The notes under the pieces: model-generated
Seen by the model: the letters and a program-made list of their open reading frames with translations, nothing else
Told to the model about the DNA's origin: nothing
Databases searched by the model: none
Shown: one piece after another, positions 8,434 to 17,792 of the stretch
Position numbering within the stretch: position 1 is the first letter of the stretch
Layout: every line of letters starts with the position of its first letter
Position numbers and translations under genes: made by a program
From: Nonomuraea spiralis
GTDB taxonomy: Bacteria; Actinomycetota; Actinomycetes; Streptosporangiales; Streptosporangiaceae
Assembly: GCF_014648435.1 (NCBI RefSeq)
Contig: NZ_BMRC01000003.1
Coordinates: 1-64,000 of the forward strand
Length of the DNA stretch: 64,000 bases
Direction: 5' to 3'

Positions 8434-9549
8434 CTAGGAGATCGCGCCGACGGCGGTGCGGACCTTGGTGAGCAGCTCGCCCGCGAGCGGGGCGTAGCCG
8501 AGGTCCTTCAGCGCGGCCTGGCCCTCGTCGCTGGAGGTGTAGGTGAGGAACTCCTTGACGAGCTTGGCCTGCTCGGGCGCGAGGCCCTTCTCGCAGGTGA
8601 TCTCGTACGTCACCAGCACGATCGGGTACGCGCCCGCCGTCTTGGTGGCGTAGTCGATGCTCAGCTTGAGGTCGTTGCCGGTGCCGGTGATCTCGGCGGT
8701 CTCGACCGTCTTGGCCGCGCTGTCGGCGGTCAGCTCGACGAACTCGCCCGCGCCGTTGGCGACCTTGGCCTTGCTGAGCTGGGAGTTCTCGGCGTAGGAG
8801 AGCTCGACGTAGCCGATGGAGCCCTCGGTGCTCTTGACGCTGGCCGCGACCTGGTCGGAGCCCTTGGCGCCCTGACCCTTGGCCTCGGCGGGCCACGCCT
8901 TGGCGGGCTCGTACGGCCAGCCGGCGGTCGCCTTGAGGAACTTGGTGAAGTTGTCGCTGGTGCCCGACTCGTCCGAGCGGTGGAAGGCCGAGATCGGGGT
9001 GGACGGGAGCTTGGCGTCGGGGTTGTCGGCCTTGATGGCCGCGTCGTCCCACTTGGTGATCTTGCTGTCGAAGATGCCGCCGATGGTCTTGGGCGACAGC
9101 TGCAGACCGTCCACGCCGGGGACGTTGTAGACGACCGCGACCGGGCCGGTCACCATCGGGATGTTGATGGCCTTGCCGGTCTTGCACCGGGCGTCGGCCT
9201 GGGCGGGCTCGCCCTTGTCGTCCTTGAGTGCGGAGTCCGAACCCGCGAAGTCGACCGTGCCCGCGATGAACGACTGCACACCGGCACCCGAACCGCTCGG
9301 CTGGTAGTTCAGGCTGACGCCCGAGTTCTTGGCCTGGAAGTCCTTCTTCCACTGGTCGATCGCGTTGGCCTGGGCCGACGAACCGGCGGCGTTGAGCGTG
9401 CCGCTCAGGCCGTTGTCGTTGCCCGCGGCGGGAGCGCTGGCAGAGGTGGTGCTGTTCGTGCCCCCGGAGCTGTTGTCGTCTGTGCCGCACGCAGCGAGCG
9501 AGAGCGCGCCGACGACGGCGACGGCGGCGAGCCGGCCTGCATACTTCAC
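8434..9549 (-). CDS. pstS: Phosphate-binding lipoprotein PstS
   Basis: 371-residue extracytoplasmic solute-binding protein. A lipoprotein signal peptide ends in a lipobox (SLAAC, Cys at about 21) followed by an Asn/Ser/Thr/Gly-rich linker. Typical PstS phosphate-binding segments are visible: AAGSSAQANAIDQW, GTVDFAGSDS and HRSDESGTSDNFTKFL. It is the first gene of the operon, directly behind a PHO box, so phosphate starvation should induce it through PhoP. Confidence 0.96.
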   Translation of the reverse strand: MKYAGRLAAVAVVGALSLAACGTDDNSSGGTNSTTSASAPAAGNDNGLSGTLNAAGSSAQANAIDQWKKDFQAKNSGVSLNYQPSGSGAGVQSFIAGTVDFAGSDSALKDDKGEPAQADARCKTGKAINIPMVTGPVAVVYNVPGVDGLQLSPKTIGGIFDSKITKWDDAAIKADNPDAKLPSTPISAFHRSDESGTSDNFTKFLKATAGWPYEPAKAWPAEAKGQGAKGSDQVAASVKSTEGSIGYVELSYAENSQLSKAKVANGAGEFVELTADSAAKTVETAEITGTGNDLKLSIDYATKTAGAYPIVLVTYEITCEKGLAPEQAKLVKEFLTYTSSDEGQAALKDLGYAPLAGELLTKVRTAVGAIS

Positions 9550-9624
9550 GGTTGGGTTCCCCTCACTTGGTCCTTAGTCGTCCATGAAGTTATGCAGGCA
9601 AAGTGACTCAGACCCCCCAACAAG

Positions 9625-9646
9625 GGTGAACGTTCGGTGAACGCGC
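9625..9646 (-). promoter_or_regulatory. PHO box (PhoP-binding direct repeats) upstream of pstS
   Basis: On the minus strand, GTTCACC occurs twice with an 11-base period (GTTCACCGAACGTTCACC). This is the arrangement of PhoP boxes described in Streptomyces. The repeats lie about 75-95 bases before the pstS start codon. Confidence 0.85.
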
Positions 9647-9677
9647 CTGGTCATCTCCATCAATTTGACCAGCGAAG

Positions 9678-10160
9678 ATGGGATACATGAGCTATCGCGT
9701 GTGTCTCGTGTGCATGGGCAACATCTGCCGGTCGCCGATGGCGGAAGTGGTGCTCCGCCGGACCCTGGAGGAGCGCGGGCTCGGCGGCCGGGTCGTCGTC
9801 GAGAGCGCGGGCACCGGCGGCTGGCACGCCGGCGACCCGATGGACGAGCGGGCGCTCGGCACCCTGGCCGAGCACGGCTACGACGGCGCCGCCCACCGCG
9901 CCAGGCAGTTCACCGAGGACTGGTTCGACCGCTACGACCTGGTGCTGGCCATGGACCGCGACAACGTGGCCAACCTGCGCCGCCTGGCGCCCACCGGAGT
10001 GGAGGTGCGGCTGTTCCGCTCGTTCGACCCCGGCGCGCCGGACGGCGCCGAGGTGCCCGACCCCTATTACGGCGGTCGTGAGGGCTTCGAGGAGGTGCTG
10101 ACCATGCTGGAGACGGCCTCGGAGGGCGTGGCCAAGCACATCGCCGATGAGATCGGCTGA
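9678..10160 (+). CDS. Low-molecular-weight protein-tyrosine phosphatase
   Basis: 160-residue cytoplasmic phosphatase of the LMW-PTP family. The CX5R loop is C12-MGNIC-R18-SP near the N terminus and the general-acid DP motif is DPYYGG near the C terminus, as in the family. Starts at 9678 or 9687 are both possible. The next gene starts 14 bases before its stop, so they are probably one transcript. The substrate is not evident; LMW-PTPs act on phosphotyrosine or on phosphoarginine. Confidence 0.93.
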   Translation: MGYMSYRVCLVCMGNICRSPMAEVVLRRTLEERGLGGRVVVESAGTGGWHAGDPMDERALGTLAEHGYDGAAHRARQFTEDWFDRYDLVLAMDRDNVANLRRLAPTGVEVRLFRSFDPGAPDGAEVPDPYYGGREGFEEVLTMLETASEGVAKHIADEIG

Positions 10161-10932
10161 GGACCTCGGCTCCTCCCACGGCTGGCGGCTGCAGCGTGGC
10201 GTGCTGGAGGACGGGCGGCAGGTGTTCGCCAAGACCGGTGCGGCCTCCGACGTGTTCGCCTCCGAGGCCGCGGGGCTGAGGTGGCTGGGCGAGGCGATCA
10301 GCGTGCCCGAGGTGGTGGAGGTCGGCCCGGACCGGCTGGTGTTGTCGTGGGTGCCGGAGGAGCCGCCCACCGCCGGGGCGGCCGACCGGTTCGGCGCGGA
10401 CCTGGCCCGCCTGCACCGCGCGGGGGCGGCCGGGTTCGGCGCGCCCTGGCCGGGGTTCATCGCCGACCTGCCCATGGACAACTCGCCCGCCGGCGACTGG
10501 CCGGACTTCTACGCGACCCGGCGGCTGTTGCCGTTCCTGCGCCGGGCGCGGCTGCCCGCCCGGGACGTGGCGCTGGTGGAGCGGGCCGTCGAACGTCTTC
10601 CCGAGGTGTCCGGGCCGCCCGAGCCGCCCGCCCGCATCCATGGGGATCTGTGGAGCGGGAACGTGTTGTGGTCCGGGGGCACGGGGGTGCTCGTCGATCC
10701 GGCGGCCCATGGCGGTCATCGGGAGACGGATCTGGCCATGCTGGCCCTGTTCGGGCTGCCGTACCTGGATCGGGTGATGCGGGCGTACGAGGAGGAGTGT
10801 CCGCTCGCGCCGGGGTGGCGGGAGCGGGTTCCGCTGCACCAATTGCATCCGCTGCTGGTGCACGTGGTCCTGTACGGCGGTTCCTACCGGGACGCGCTGA
10901 TGAATGCGGTCACACGGGTGTTGTCGCTCTGA
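10147..10932 (+). CDS. Fructosamine kinase family protein
   Basis: 261-residue kinase of the fructosamine-3-kinase/aminoglycoside-phosphotransferase fold. The catalytic loop reads HGDLWSGNVLW and the metal-binding segment DPAAHGGHRETDLAM, both diagnostic for the FN3K family. The N-terminal lobe has the ATP-lysine strand QVFAKTG. Members phosphorylate ketoamines on glycated proteins so that they fall off; the bacterial substrate is usually unknown. Its start overlaps the phosphatase gene. Confidence 0.9.
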   Translation: MRSAEDLGSSHGWRLQRGVLEDGRQVFAKTGAASDVFASEAAGLRWLGEAISVPEVVEVGPDRLVLSWVPEEPPTAGAADRFGADLARLHRAGAAGFGAPWPGFIADLPMDNSPAGDWPDFYATRRLLPFLRRARLPARDVALVERAVERLPEVSGPPEPPARIHGDLWSGNVLWSGGTGVLVDPAAHGGHRETDLAMLALFGLPYLDRVMRAYEEECPLAPGWRERVPLHQLHPLLVHVVLYGGSYRDALMNAVTRVLSL

Positions 10933-11096
10933 ACAACCGATATGAAAAAAGGGGATCCAGCTCCGGGACGCCTTTCTCCGCCCATGGGGACGAAATTGGA
11001 CAAGGGTCGGGTAAAGTTGGCGGATTTCGTATCCGGCGGCCCGGCCCGAAAACTCATTAAGGCGTTTCTTTCTTCCCCCGAGAAATTGGAGGGCGC

Positions 11097-11468
11097 ATGC
11101 CGGACGAGCCCACGCACGGCGCGCTGGCCCTGACCCCGCTGGTCTGGGGACCGGCCGGAGCCAGGCCCGACGAGCGCAGACTACGCCAGCTCGGGCAGGC
11201 GCTGGCCGAGGTGCTGACCGGCCGCCGGCCGCCGGAGTCGGTGGCCGACCGGCTCACCGCCCGAGCCTATCGGGATCTCGTCAGGGCCGGGCGGATGATT
11301 GTCGCCGAACGCCCGCCGTTCGTCGGGAGCCCGCACGTCAAGGAACCGCGGGATGGGGCCGTGGAAATGTGCGTGCTGGTGCATTGCGGCGAGCGCAGTC
11401 ACGTTCTGGCCGTACGCCTGGAGCGGCACGGCCTTCAGTGGTTGTGCACCGATTTCGAGACGGCGTGA
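11097..11468 (+). CDS. Rv3235-like small protein
   Basis: 123-residue protein of unknown biochemical role that resembles the Rv3235 family of actinobacteria: a short disordered start, then QLGQALAEVLTGRRPPESVADRLT and a C-terminal beta-rich part ending in GLQWLCTDFETA. A good ribosome-binding site (GGAGGG, spacing about 4) precedes the ATG. In mycobacteria the family member lies in the same conserved neighbourhood as rsgA and aroA, which is also the case here. It has no membrane segment or known catalytic motif. Confidence 0.75.
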   Translation: MPDEPTHGALALTPLVWGPAGARPDERRLRQLGQALAEVLTGRRPPESVADRLTARAYRDLVRAGRMIVAERPPFVGSPHVKEPRDGAVEMCVLVHCGERSHVLAVRLERHGLQWLCTDFETA

Positions 11469-11475
11469 ACCGGCT

Positions 11476-12309
11476 CTAGGAGATGATCGTGGTGCCGTTG
11501 AGGCGGTTCAGGACGTCGTCGTGCAGGGCGCCGTTCGTGCAGACCAGGCTGCCGCCCTCCAGACCGCGTACGCCCGCGAGGTCGGTCCAGACGCCGCCGG
11601 CCTCCTCGACGATCACGGTGAGGGCCGCCATGTCCCACGGTGACAACTCCGGCTCGGCGGACACGTCGACCGACCCCTCGGCGACCATCATGTGCGACCA
11701 GAAGTCCCCGTACGCGCGGGTGCGCCAGCAGGCACGGCCGAGGTCGAGGAAGTTGTCCAGCTTGCCGAGCTTGTCCCAGCCGCCGAAGCTGGAGTAGGAG
11801 AAGGAGGCGTCCTCCAGCCTGGTGACCGAGGAGACGTTCATCCGGGTTGCCTTCGTCAGGTTCCGGCCCGTCCACGCGCCGCCGTCGGCCGCCGCCCACC
11901 AGCGCCGGCCGAGGGCGGGGGCCGACACCAGGCCGACGACGACCTTGCCGTACTCCATGAGGGCGATCAGCGTGGCCCACACGGGGACGCCGCGCACGTA
12001 GTTCTTGGTGCCGTCGATGGGATCGATGATCCACGAGCGGGCTCCCCAGCCCGTCTTGCCGAACTCCTCGCCCACCACGGCGTCGCGCGGCCGGGCCCGG
12101 CGCAGCGTGCCGCGGATGGCCTCCTCGACGGTGCGGTCGGCGTCGCTGACGGGCGTGAGGTCGGGCTTGGTCTCGACCTTGAGGTCGACCGCCTTGAACC
12201 GCCGCATGGTCAGGTCGTCGGCGGCGTCGGCCATGACGTGAGCGAGGCGTAGATCGTCGTTGTAACCCTGCACGATCGCCCACGCTACCGCGTCAGGCCC
12301 GCCGAACAT
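11476..12309 (-). CDS. hisN: Histidinol-phosphatase HisN-type (inositol monophosphatase family)
   Basis: 277-residue magnesium-dependent phosphatase. The IMPase-family motifs are all there: GEE (metal ligand Glu), DPIDGTKNY and WDMAALTVIVEEAGG. The GTKNYVRGVPVW segment and synteny favour the actinobacterial histidinol-phosphatase HisN, which dephosphorylates histidinol phosphate in histidine synthesis, over a generic IMPase. It ends 7 bases from the convergent Rv3235-like gene. A second IMPase paralog occurs at 53.1 kb. Confidence 0.85.
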   Translation of the reverse strand: MFGGPDAVAWAIVQGYNDDLRLAHVMADAADDLTMRRFKAVDLKVETKPDLTPVSDADRTVEEAIRGTLRRARPRDAVVGEEFGKTGWGARSWIIDPIDGTKNYVRGVPVWATLIALMEYGKVVVGLVSAPALGRRWWAAADGGAWTGRNLTKATRMNVSSVTRLEDASFSYSSFGGWDKLGKLDNFLDLGRACWRTRAYGDFWSHMMVAEGSVDVSAEPELSPWDMAALTVIVEEAGGVWTDLAGVRGLEGGSLVCTNGALHDDVLNRLNGTTIIS

Positions 12310-12354
12310 CAGTCACCAACACCTGTTTTCTGGTAACTCCCCTTTCACCTACTG

Positions 12355-12819
12355 ATGAGTAACATGTCTCCTATGTCCTTTGATGTAGGTGCCTTGCTTC
12401 TCGAAACCGTTCCCTTCGCCCGTACGTTGGGGATCGTGTTCGACTCGGTCGAGGACGGCCGGGCGGAATGCCGGTTGCCGGACCGGCCCGAGCTGCACAA
12501 CCACGTGGGCGGGCCGCACGCGGGCACGCTGTTCACGCTGGCCGAGTCCGCGTCGGGGGCGGCGGTGTTGTCGAGGTTCGGGGATCAGCTCAGCCGCTGT
12601 GTGCCGCTGCCGACCACGGCGACGATCGAGTTCCGGAAGGTGGCCCTGGGGGAGGTGCGGGCCGAGGCGCGGGTGGCCGCCTCCAGGGAGGAGGTCGTCG
12701 GCAAGCTGGACGCGGGGGAGCGGCCGGTCTTCGACGTGGTGGTCGACGTCCTGGACGCGGCCGGCACGCAGGTCTCCACCCTGACCGTCACCTGGACCCT
12801 GCGCCCCAACCGCCCCTGA
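12355..12819 (+). CDS. Hotdog-fold thioesterase-like protein (DUF4442/PaaI type)
   Basis: 154-residue protein predicted to adopt the hotdog fold. The family core HNHVGGPHAGTLFTLAESASGAA (read in part) resembles PaaI/YiiD-type acyl-CoA thioesterases, with the conserved HxGxxxxLaE pattern. Several ATGs (12355, 12364, 12373) are possible starts; none has a strong ribosome-binding site. It lies divergently from hisN and converges on rsgA. The acyl substrate cannot be read from sequence. Confidence 0.8.
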   Translation: MSNMSPMSFDVGALLLETVPFARTLGIVFDSVEDGRAECRLPDRPELHNHVGGPHAGTLFTLAESASGAAVLSRFGDQLSRCVPLPTTATIEFRKVALGEVRAEARVAASREEVVGKLDAGERPVFDVVVDVLDAAGTQVSTLTVTWTLRPNRP

Positions 12820-12828
12820 GCCAGGGGA

Positions 12829-13863
12829 TCAGGCGGGCGGCTCGTCGGGGGCGCCCTCGCGGCTGGCCAGCAGGCGGCGCAGGGACTCAAGGCGGGCCGC
12901 GTCGGCGTGGCCCGCGGCCGCCCAGGCGTCGAGCGCGCAGCCCTCGCCCAGGTGGGTGCAGCCCTTGGGGCAGGTGACCGTGCCCTCGACCAGGTCGGGG
13001 AAGGCGGCCAGCACGGTCTCGACCGACACGTGGGCCAGGCCGAAGCTGCGCACCCCCGGCGTGTCGATGATCCAGCCGCCCTCGGGCAGCTCAAGGGCGA
13101 CGGCCGAGGTGGAGGTGTGCCGCCCGCGGCCGGTGACGGCGTTGACGTGCGAGACCGCCCGGTTGGCGTCGGGGACCAGAGCGTTGACCAGGGTGGACTT
13201 GCCCACGCCCGAATGGCCCACGAGCACGCTGATGCGGCCGGCCAGGTGGTCGCGCAGCTCGTCGAGCGAGCCGCCCTTGTGGACGACGATGTGGGACACG
13301 CCCAGCGGTTCGTACAGGGCCACCAGCTCGTCGGGCGGGGCGAGGTCGGACTTGGTGAGGCAGAGCAGGGTGTCGATCTCGGCGTCGAACGCCGCCACCA
13401 GGATCCGGTCGATCATCCGGGGCCGCGGCGGCGGGTCGGCCAGCGCGGTGACGATCACGAGCTGGTCGGCGTTGGCCACGACCGGACGCTCGATGCCGTC
13501 GGTGTCGTCGGTGTCGTCGGCCGAGCGGCGCAACATCGAGGTGCGCGGCTCCACCCGGACCACCCTGGCCAGGGTGTCGGGGCGGCCCGACACGTCGCCG
13601 ACCAGGGCCACCCGGTCGCCGACCACGATGCCCTTGCGGCCCAGCTCGCGGGCCTTCATGGCGACCACGAGCCGGCGTTGTTGTTGCTGCTTGCGCTTGT
13701 GGCCGCGTTCGGGCTCGACCAGGGTCGTGTAGCGGCCCCGGTCGACGGCCACCACGAAGCCTTCGACGGCGTCCTCGTGCGCGGGACGGATGCGGGTGCG
13801 CGGGCGCGAGCCCTTGCCCGGCCTGACCCGTACGTCGTCCTCGTCGTACTGCCGCTTGCTCAG
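12829..13863 (-). CDS. rsgA: Ribosome small-subunit-dependent GTPase RsgA (probable CTG start)
   Basis: Circularly permuted GTPase that assists late 30S maturation. An OB-fold N-terminal part is followed by the G4 motif TKSD, the G1 motif GHSGVGKST, the G3 motif DTPG, and a C-terminal zinc cluster (CPKGCTH..GC). No ATG, GTG or TTG precedes the conserved N terminus in frame: the first GTG (13755) would remove about 36 residues matching the family start (SKRQYDEDDVRVRPG..). A CTG at 13863, preceded by GGGAG at proper distance, restores a 344-residue full-length protein; I infer CTG is the start. It lies downstream of aroA, as in mycobacteria. Confidence 0.9.
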   Translation of the reverse strand: MSKRQYDEDDVRVRPGKGSRPRTRIRPAHEDAVEGFVVAVDRGRYTTLVEPERGHKRKQQQQRRLVVAMKARELGRKGIVVGDRVALVGDVSGRPDTLARVVRVEPRTSMLRRSADDTDDTDGIERPVVANADQLVIVTALADPPPRPRMIDRILVAAFDAEIDTLLCLTKSDLAPPDELVALYEPLGVSHIVVHKGGSLDELRDHLAGRISVLVGHSGVGKSTLVNALVPDANRAVSHVNAVTGRGRHTSTSAVALELPEGGWIIDTPGVRSFGLAHVSVETVLAAFPDLVEGTVTCPKGCTHLGEGCALDAWAAAGHADAARLESLRRLLASREGAPDEPPA

Positions 13864-14023
13864 CGGTCCGCTCCCATACGCTCGCCCTCTCTCATGGATG
13901 TCGGAAGTCCTGGTCGCGGGGCATGCCCCGAGGTGGTCGCGCGGCGAGGGCGGCGTGTCACCACGGGCGACCCTCCTGCGACGTGCCCGAGCCGCCTGCC
14001 GCGAAACGCCTGATCGCCGCCGC

Positions 14024-15304
14024 TCATCGGGAGCCCAGCATCGCCGCCCACATCTGGACGAACTCGGGCAGCGTCTTGGCGGTCGTCGCGATGTTCTCCA
14101 CCTCCACGCCCGGCACCGCGAGGCCGATCACGGCCCCCGCCGTCGCCATGCGGTGGTCGTCGTAACTGTGGAACACGCCGCCGCGCAGCGGGCGCGGGCG
14201 GATGATCAGGCCGTCGGCCGTCTCCTCGACGTCGCCGCCGAGGGAGTTGATCTCGGTGGCCAGCGCGGCCAGGCGGTCGGTCTCGTGGCCGCGCAGGTGG
14301 CCGACACCGCGCAGGCGGCTGGGCGTGGTCGCCAGGGCGGCCAGCGCGGCGATCGTGGGGGTCAGCTCGCCCACCTCGTGGAGGTCGGCGTCGAGGCCCT
14401 TGACCTCGCCCGTGCCGGTGACGACCAGGTCGTCGCCGTCGCGGGTCACCGTGGCGCCCAAGGCGGTGAGCAGGCCGCGCAGCGCGTCGCCCGGCTGCGT
14501 GGTCTCCTCCGGCCAGCCGGGGACCGTGACAGTGCCGCCCGTGACCAGCGCGGCGGCCAGGAACGGCGCCGCGTTGGACAGGTCGGGCTCCACCGTCATG
14601 TCCCTGGCCGCGATCGGGCCCGGCTCGACCCGCCACACGTCGCGCTCGGCGTCGTCGACCCGGACCCCGGCCTCCCGCAGCATGTGGACGGTCATCTCGA
14701 TGTGCGGCTGGGAGGGCACCGGCGGGCCCACGTGGCGGATCGTGACGCCCTTCTCGAACCGCGCCGCCGTCAGCATCAGCCCCGAGACGAACTGCGAGGA
14801 GCCGGAGGCGTCGATCGTGACCTCGCCGCCGGTCAGCGGCCCGCTGATGGTGAACGGCAGCGCGTCGTTGTCGATGCGCGCCCCGAGCGCGCGCAGGGCG
14901 TCGAGGATCGGGCCCATCGGACGCTTGCGGGCATAGGGGTCGCCGTCGAAGAAGACCGGCCCGTCGGCCAGCGCCGCCATCGGCGGGACGAACCGCATGA
15001 CCGTGCCCGCCAGCCCGGCGTCGACGCGCGCGCCGCCGCGGACCGGGCCGGGCGTCACCTCCCAGTCGACCGAGTCCGTGGTCTCGCGCACGGCCGTCAG
15101 CGTGGCGCCGAGCGCGCGCAGCGCCGACACCATGAGGTCGGCGTCGCGGCTGCGCAGCGCCTGGCGTACGACGCCGGGACCGTCGGCCAGCGCGGCCAGC
15201 AGCAGCGCGCGGTTGGTGACGGACTTGGAGCCGGGCAGGCGGACGGAGGCGATGACGGGAGCGGCGGCCGTCGGCGCGGGCCAGTGCGGAGCGGGCATGG
15301 TCAA
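14024..15304 (-). CDS. aroA: 3-phosphoshikimate 1-carboxyvinyltransferase (EPSP synthase)
   Basis: 426-residue cytosolic enzyme of the shikimate pathway joining shikimate-3-phosphate and phosphoenolpyruvate. Family motifs: [16 protein letters not shown] near the N terminus, [14 protein letters not shown], the catalytic-region [15 protein letters not shown], and [12 protein letters not shown] with YDDHRMA near the C terminus. Length is normal. A second ATG two codons in (15298) is possible. It lies just upstream of rsgA on the same strand, an arrangement shared with mycobacteria. Confidence 0.96.
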   Translation of the reverse strand: MTMPAPHWPAPTAAAPVIASVRLPGSKSVTNRALLLAALADGPGVVRQALRSRDADLMVSALRALGATLTAVRETTDSVDWEVTPGPVRGGARVDAGLAGTVMRFVPPMAALADGPVFFDGDPYARKRPMGPILDALRALGARIDNDALPFTISGPLTGGEVTIDASGSSQFVSGLMLTAARFEKGVTIRHVGPPVPSQPHIEMTVHMLREAGVRVDDAERDVWRVEPGPIAARDMTVEPDLSNAAPFLAAALVTGGTVTVPGWPEETTQPGDALRGLLTALGATVTRDGDDLVVTGTGEVKGLDADLHEVGELTPTIAALAALATTPSRLRGVGHLRGHETDRLAALATEINSLGGDVEETADGLIIRPRPLRGGVFHSYDDHRMATAGAVIGLAVPGVEVENIATTAKTLPEFVQMWAAMLGSR

Positions 15305-15383
15305 AGCCTACTGGCCCGGGTACGGAGCGTTCACAGCCTGTGGACAACGCGTCGCGCCGCTCCCGAGGAGGGGCGGCGGGCGG

Positions 15384-16412
15384 TCAGGGGGTCAGGACCG
15401 CGCGGCCCTCGATCGTGCCGGCCTCCAGCTCCGCCAGCACCGACGTGGCCGCGGCCAGCGGCCAGCGCTGCACACGCGCCCTGATCCGCCCCTGCCGGGC
15501 CAGGGCCAGCACCTCGTGCAGGTCGCGCCGAGTCCCCGCGTAAGGCTTGGTCACCGCAGCGCCCCACGGCAGCCCCTGGGGCGGGCTCGCGGCGGGGAAC
15601 GCCAGAGTCCCGCCCGCCAGCCCCACGACCGTCAGGCACCCGTAGGAGGACAACACCCCGGCCGCCAGCGACAACGTCGGCCCCGAGCCCACGAAGTCGA
15701 GCACCACGTCGGCCCCCACGCCCTTGGTCAGCTCCAGCACGCGCCCGGCCGCCTCCTCGTCGGACAGGACGGTCTCGTCGGCGCCGAAGCCCTCGGCGGC
15801 GGCCAGCCTGGCGGGATCGACGTCGACGGCCACGATCCTGCTGCCCGTGACCGCCCGCAGGATCTGCACCGCCAGGTGCCCGAGGCCGCCCACCCCGATC
15901 ACCACCGCGGTCGCGGCCGGTGTGAGCAGCGCGCGGCACCGGTCGATCGCGTGGTACGGCGTGAGCCCCGCGTCCGCCAGCGGCGCCGCCTCCACCGGGT
16001 CGAGCCCGCCGAGCGGCACCAGCGAACGCGCGGGCGCGACCATGTACTCCGCCATCGCCCCCGGATACCCCAGCCCCGGCCCGGGGACGAGCCCGCGCGG
16101 GAACCGTTCGCAGGCGTTCTCGGCCCCCTCGGCGCACCGGCGGCACATGCCGCAGCCCCACACGATGTACGCGAGCGCGCCCTGGCCGACCTCCCACCCG
16201 TGTACGCCGGCCCCCAGCTCCGCCACCGTGCCCGCGGGCTCGTGCCCGAGCGTCATCGGGTACGGCAGCCCGGAGGCGTGCAGCAGGTGCAGGTCCGAGT
16301 GGCACACGCCGCACCCGGCCACCCGCAGCAGCACCTCGCCGGGGCCGGGCGAGGGCACGTCCACGTCGGTCAGGTCGGCCCTGCCTGGCGCGAGGAGCTG
16401 GTAAGCCTTCAT
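15384..16412 (-). CDS. Zinc-dependent alcohol dehydrogenase (MDR family)
   Basis: 342-residue medium-chain dehydrogenase. The catalytic-zinc site reads GCGVCHSD plus GHEPAGTV, structural-zinc cysteines lie in CGMCRRCAEGAENAC, and the NAD(P) Rossmann motif is GVGGLGHLA. I took ATG 16412 (MKAYQL..) rather than an upstream in-frame start, because the family begins there. It probably oxidises alcohols or reduces aldehydes; the substrate is not evident. It is divergent from the SRAP gene. Confidence 0.9.
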   Translation of the reverse strand: MKAYQLLAPGRADLTDVDVPSPGPGEVLLRVAGCGVCHSDLHLLHASGLPYPMTLGHEPAGTVAELGAGVHGWEVGQGALAYIVWGCGMCRRCAEGAENACERFPRGLVPGPGLGYPGAMAEYMVAPARSLVPLGGLDPVEAAPLADAGLTPYHAIDRCRALLTPAATAVVIGVGGLGHLAVQILRAVTGSRIVAVDVDPARLAAAEGFGADETVLSDEEAAGRVLELTKGVGADVVLDFVGSGPTLSLAAGVLSSYGCLTVVGLAGGTLAFPAASPPQGLPWGAAVTKPYAGTRRDLHEVLALARQGRIRARVQRWPLAAATSVLAELEAGTIEGRAVLTP

Positions 16413-16489
16413 GCGTGCACGCCTACCCCGTCGCGCGGGGGCGGAAGCAAACACGCGAGCCGAACCCGGGCGTGTGGCAATGTGGGGAC

Positions 16490-17233
16490 ATGTGCGGTAG
16501 ATACGCCTCGGCGCGCAAGAAGCACGAGCTGCTGGAGGAGTTCCAGGTCGAGCTCGACGGCGAGCCCGACAAGGAACTGGGCGCGGACTTCAACGTCGCC
16601 CCCACCAAGAACGTCTACGCGGTCATGAGCCGGCCGTCCAAGGAGGACGAGCACCCGGTACGGCAGCTCAGGATCGTCAGGTGGGGGCTCGTGCCCGTCT
16701 GGGCCAAGGACCCGTCGATCGGCTCCCGGCTGATCAACGCCAGGGCCGAGACGCTGGCCGAGAAGCCGTCGTTCCGGCAGGCGTTCGCCAAGCGCAGGTG
16801 CCTGATCCCGGCCGACGGCTACTTCGAGTGGATGGCCGTCGAGGGCGAGAAGAAGAAGCAGCCGTACTTCATCCACCCGGAGGACGGCGGGGTGCTGGCC
16901 ATGGCCGGCCTGTACGAGTTCTGGAAGGACCGCACCCGCGACGACGACGACCCGCTCAAATGGCTGGTGACCTGCACGGTCATCACCACGGACGCGGAGG
17001 ACCAGCTCGGGCGCATCCACGACAGGATGCCCATGATGATCGAGCGCGACCGCTGGGCCGACTGGCTCGACCCCGGCCTCACCGACACCGAGGCGGCCTC
17101 CGGACTCCTGGTGCCCGCGGAGGCCGGGAGACTCACGGCATATGCAGTTTCTACTGATGTCAATAATGTCCGGAACAATGGCCCGGATCTCATCAAACCG
17201 CTGCCCGATGAGGAAGAAGCGGGCCTTTTCTAA
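16490..17233 (+). CDS. SOS response-associated peptidase (SRAP/HMCES/YedK family)
   Basis: 247-residue abasic-site DNA-protein crosslinking enzyme. The protein starts MCGRYA: Cys2 becomes the N-terminal nucleophile that bonds to AP sites in single-stranded DNA. Other family motifs are FNVAPT, WGLVPVWAKD, NARAETL, CLIPADGYFEW and HDRMPMMI. The start is fixed by the need for Cys2, with GTGGGG just upstream. It corresponds to the SRAP gene next to aroA in mycobacteria. Confidence 0.94.
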   Translation: MCGRYASARKKHELLEEFQVELDGEPDKELGADFNVAPTKNVYAVMSRPSKEDEHPVRQLRIVRWGLVPVWAKDPSIGSRLINARAETLAEKPSFRQAFAKRRCLIPADGYFEWMAVEGEKKKQPYFIHPEDGGVLAMAGLYEFWKDRTRDDDDPLKWLVTCTVITTDAEDQLGRIHDRMPMMIERDRWADWLDPGLTDTEAASGLLVPAEAGRLTAYAVSTDVNNVRNNGPDLIKPLPDEEEAGLF

Positions 17234-17392
17234 AGGTGTAAGAAGCGCGGTAAGTGGGCATCCGGTGAGGAAAGCGATGCGACCGTTCACTCGGTGTCAC
17301 CGCCACAACATGCCCCTAATTGCGCCGGGCGGGACAACCGGGGAGTCCCAGCCGCGGGCTGCTCCCCCTTTTGCACCCGGAGGTGCGGATTC

Positions 17393-17725
17393 GTGGACGT
17401 CACGACCGCTCGTAAGCGGCTCCAGGACATGCTCGCGGAGCTGGACCGTTCGATCGAGGTCCTCCAAGGCGACCCCGTCGCGATCCGTGAGCACTCGGCG
17501 GCCGACGCGGGCTCCGACCTCACCGACGCCGACCGCGCGCAGGCCATGATCACCGTGGCGACCGCGCAGCGCCGCGCGGTGACCGAGGCGATGGTACGCC
17601 TGGACGAAGGCGCGTACGGCAGGTGTGTCGACTGCGAGAAGCCGGTGCCGGACGGCAGGCTGGAGGCCCGCCCGGAGGCCGCCCGCTGCGTGCAATGCCA
17701 GGGAAGACGCGAACGCCGCCGCTGA
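17393..17725 (+). CDS. TraR/DksA-type zinc-finger protein
   Basis: 110-residue protein with a helical N-terminal half (coiled-coil-like) and a C-terminal C4 zinc finger, CVDC..CVQC, in the pattern YGRCVDCEKPV..RPEAARCVQC typical of the DksA/TraR family. I chose GTG 17393, which has an excellent GGAGG nine bases upstream; the in-frame extension would add an atypical Cys/Pro-rich stretch. DksA-like proteins bind the RNA polymerase secondary channel; actinobacterial homologs are less studied. Confidence 0.88.
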   Translation: MDVTTARKRLQDMLAELDRSIEVLQGDPVAIREHSAADAGSDLTDADRAQAMITVATAQRRAVTEAMVRLDEGAYGRCVDCEKPVPDGRLEARPEAARCVQCQGRRERRR

Positions 17726-17792
17726 CCGCGCGGAGCCGCCGCCGCCGTCCACGGCGTGCCGGGGGACGGCGGCGGCTCGGCCGGTGTGTCGC

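Noticed and set aside
10942..11133. 63-residue open frame between the kinase and the Rv3235-like gene
   Set aside because: It overlaps the start of the better-supported downstream gene in another frame and has no recognisable domain.
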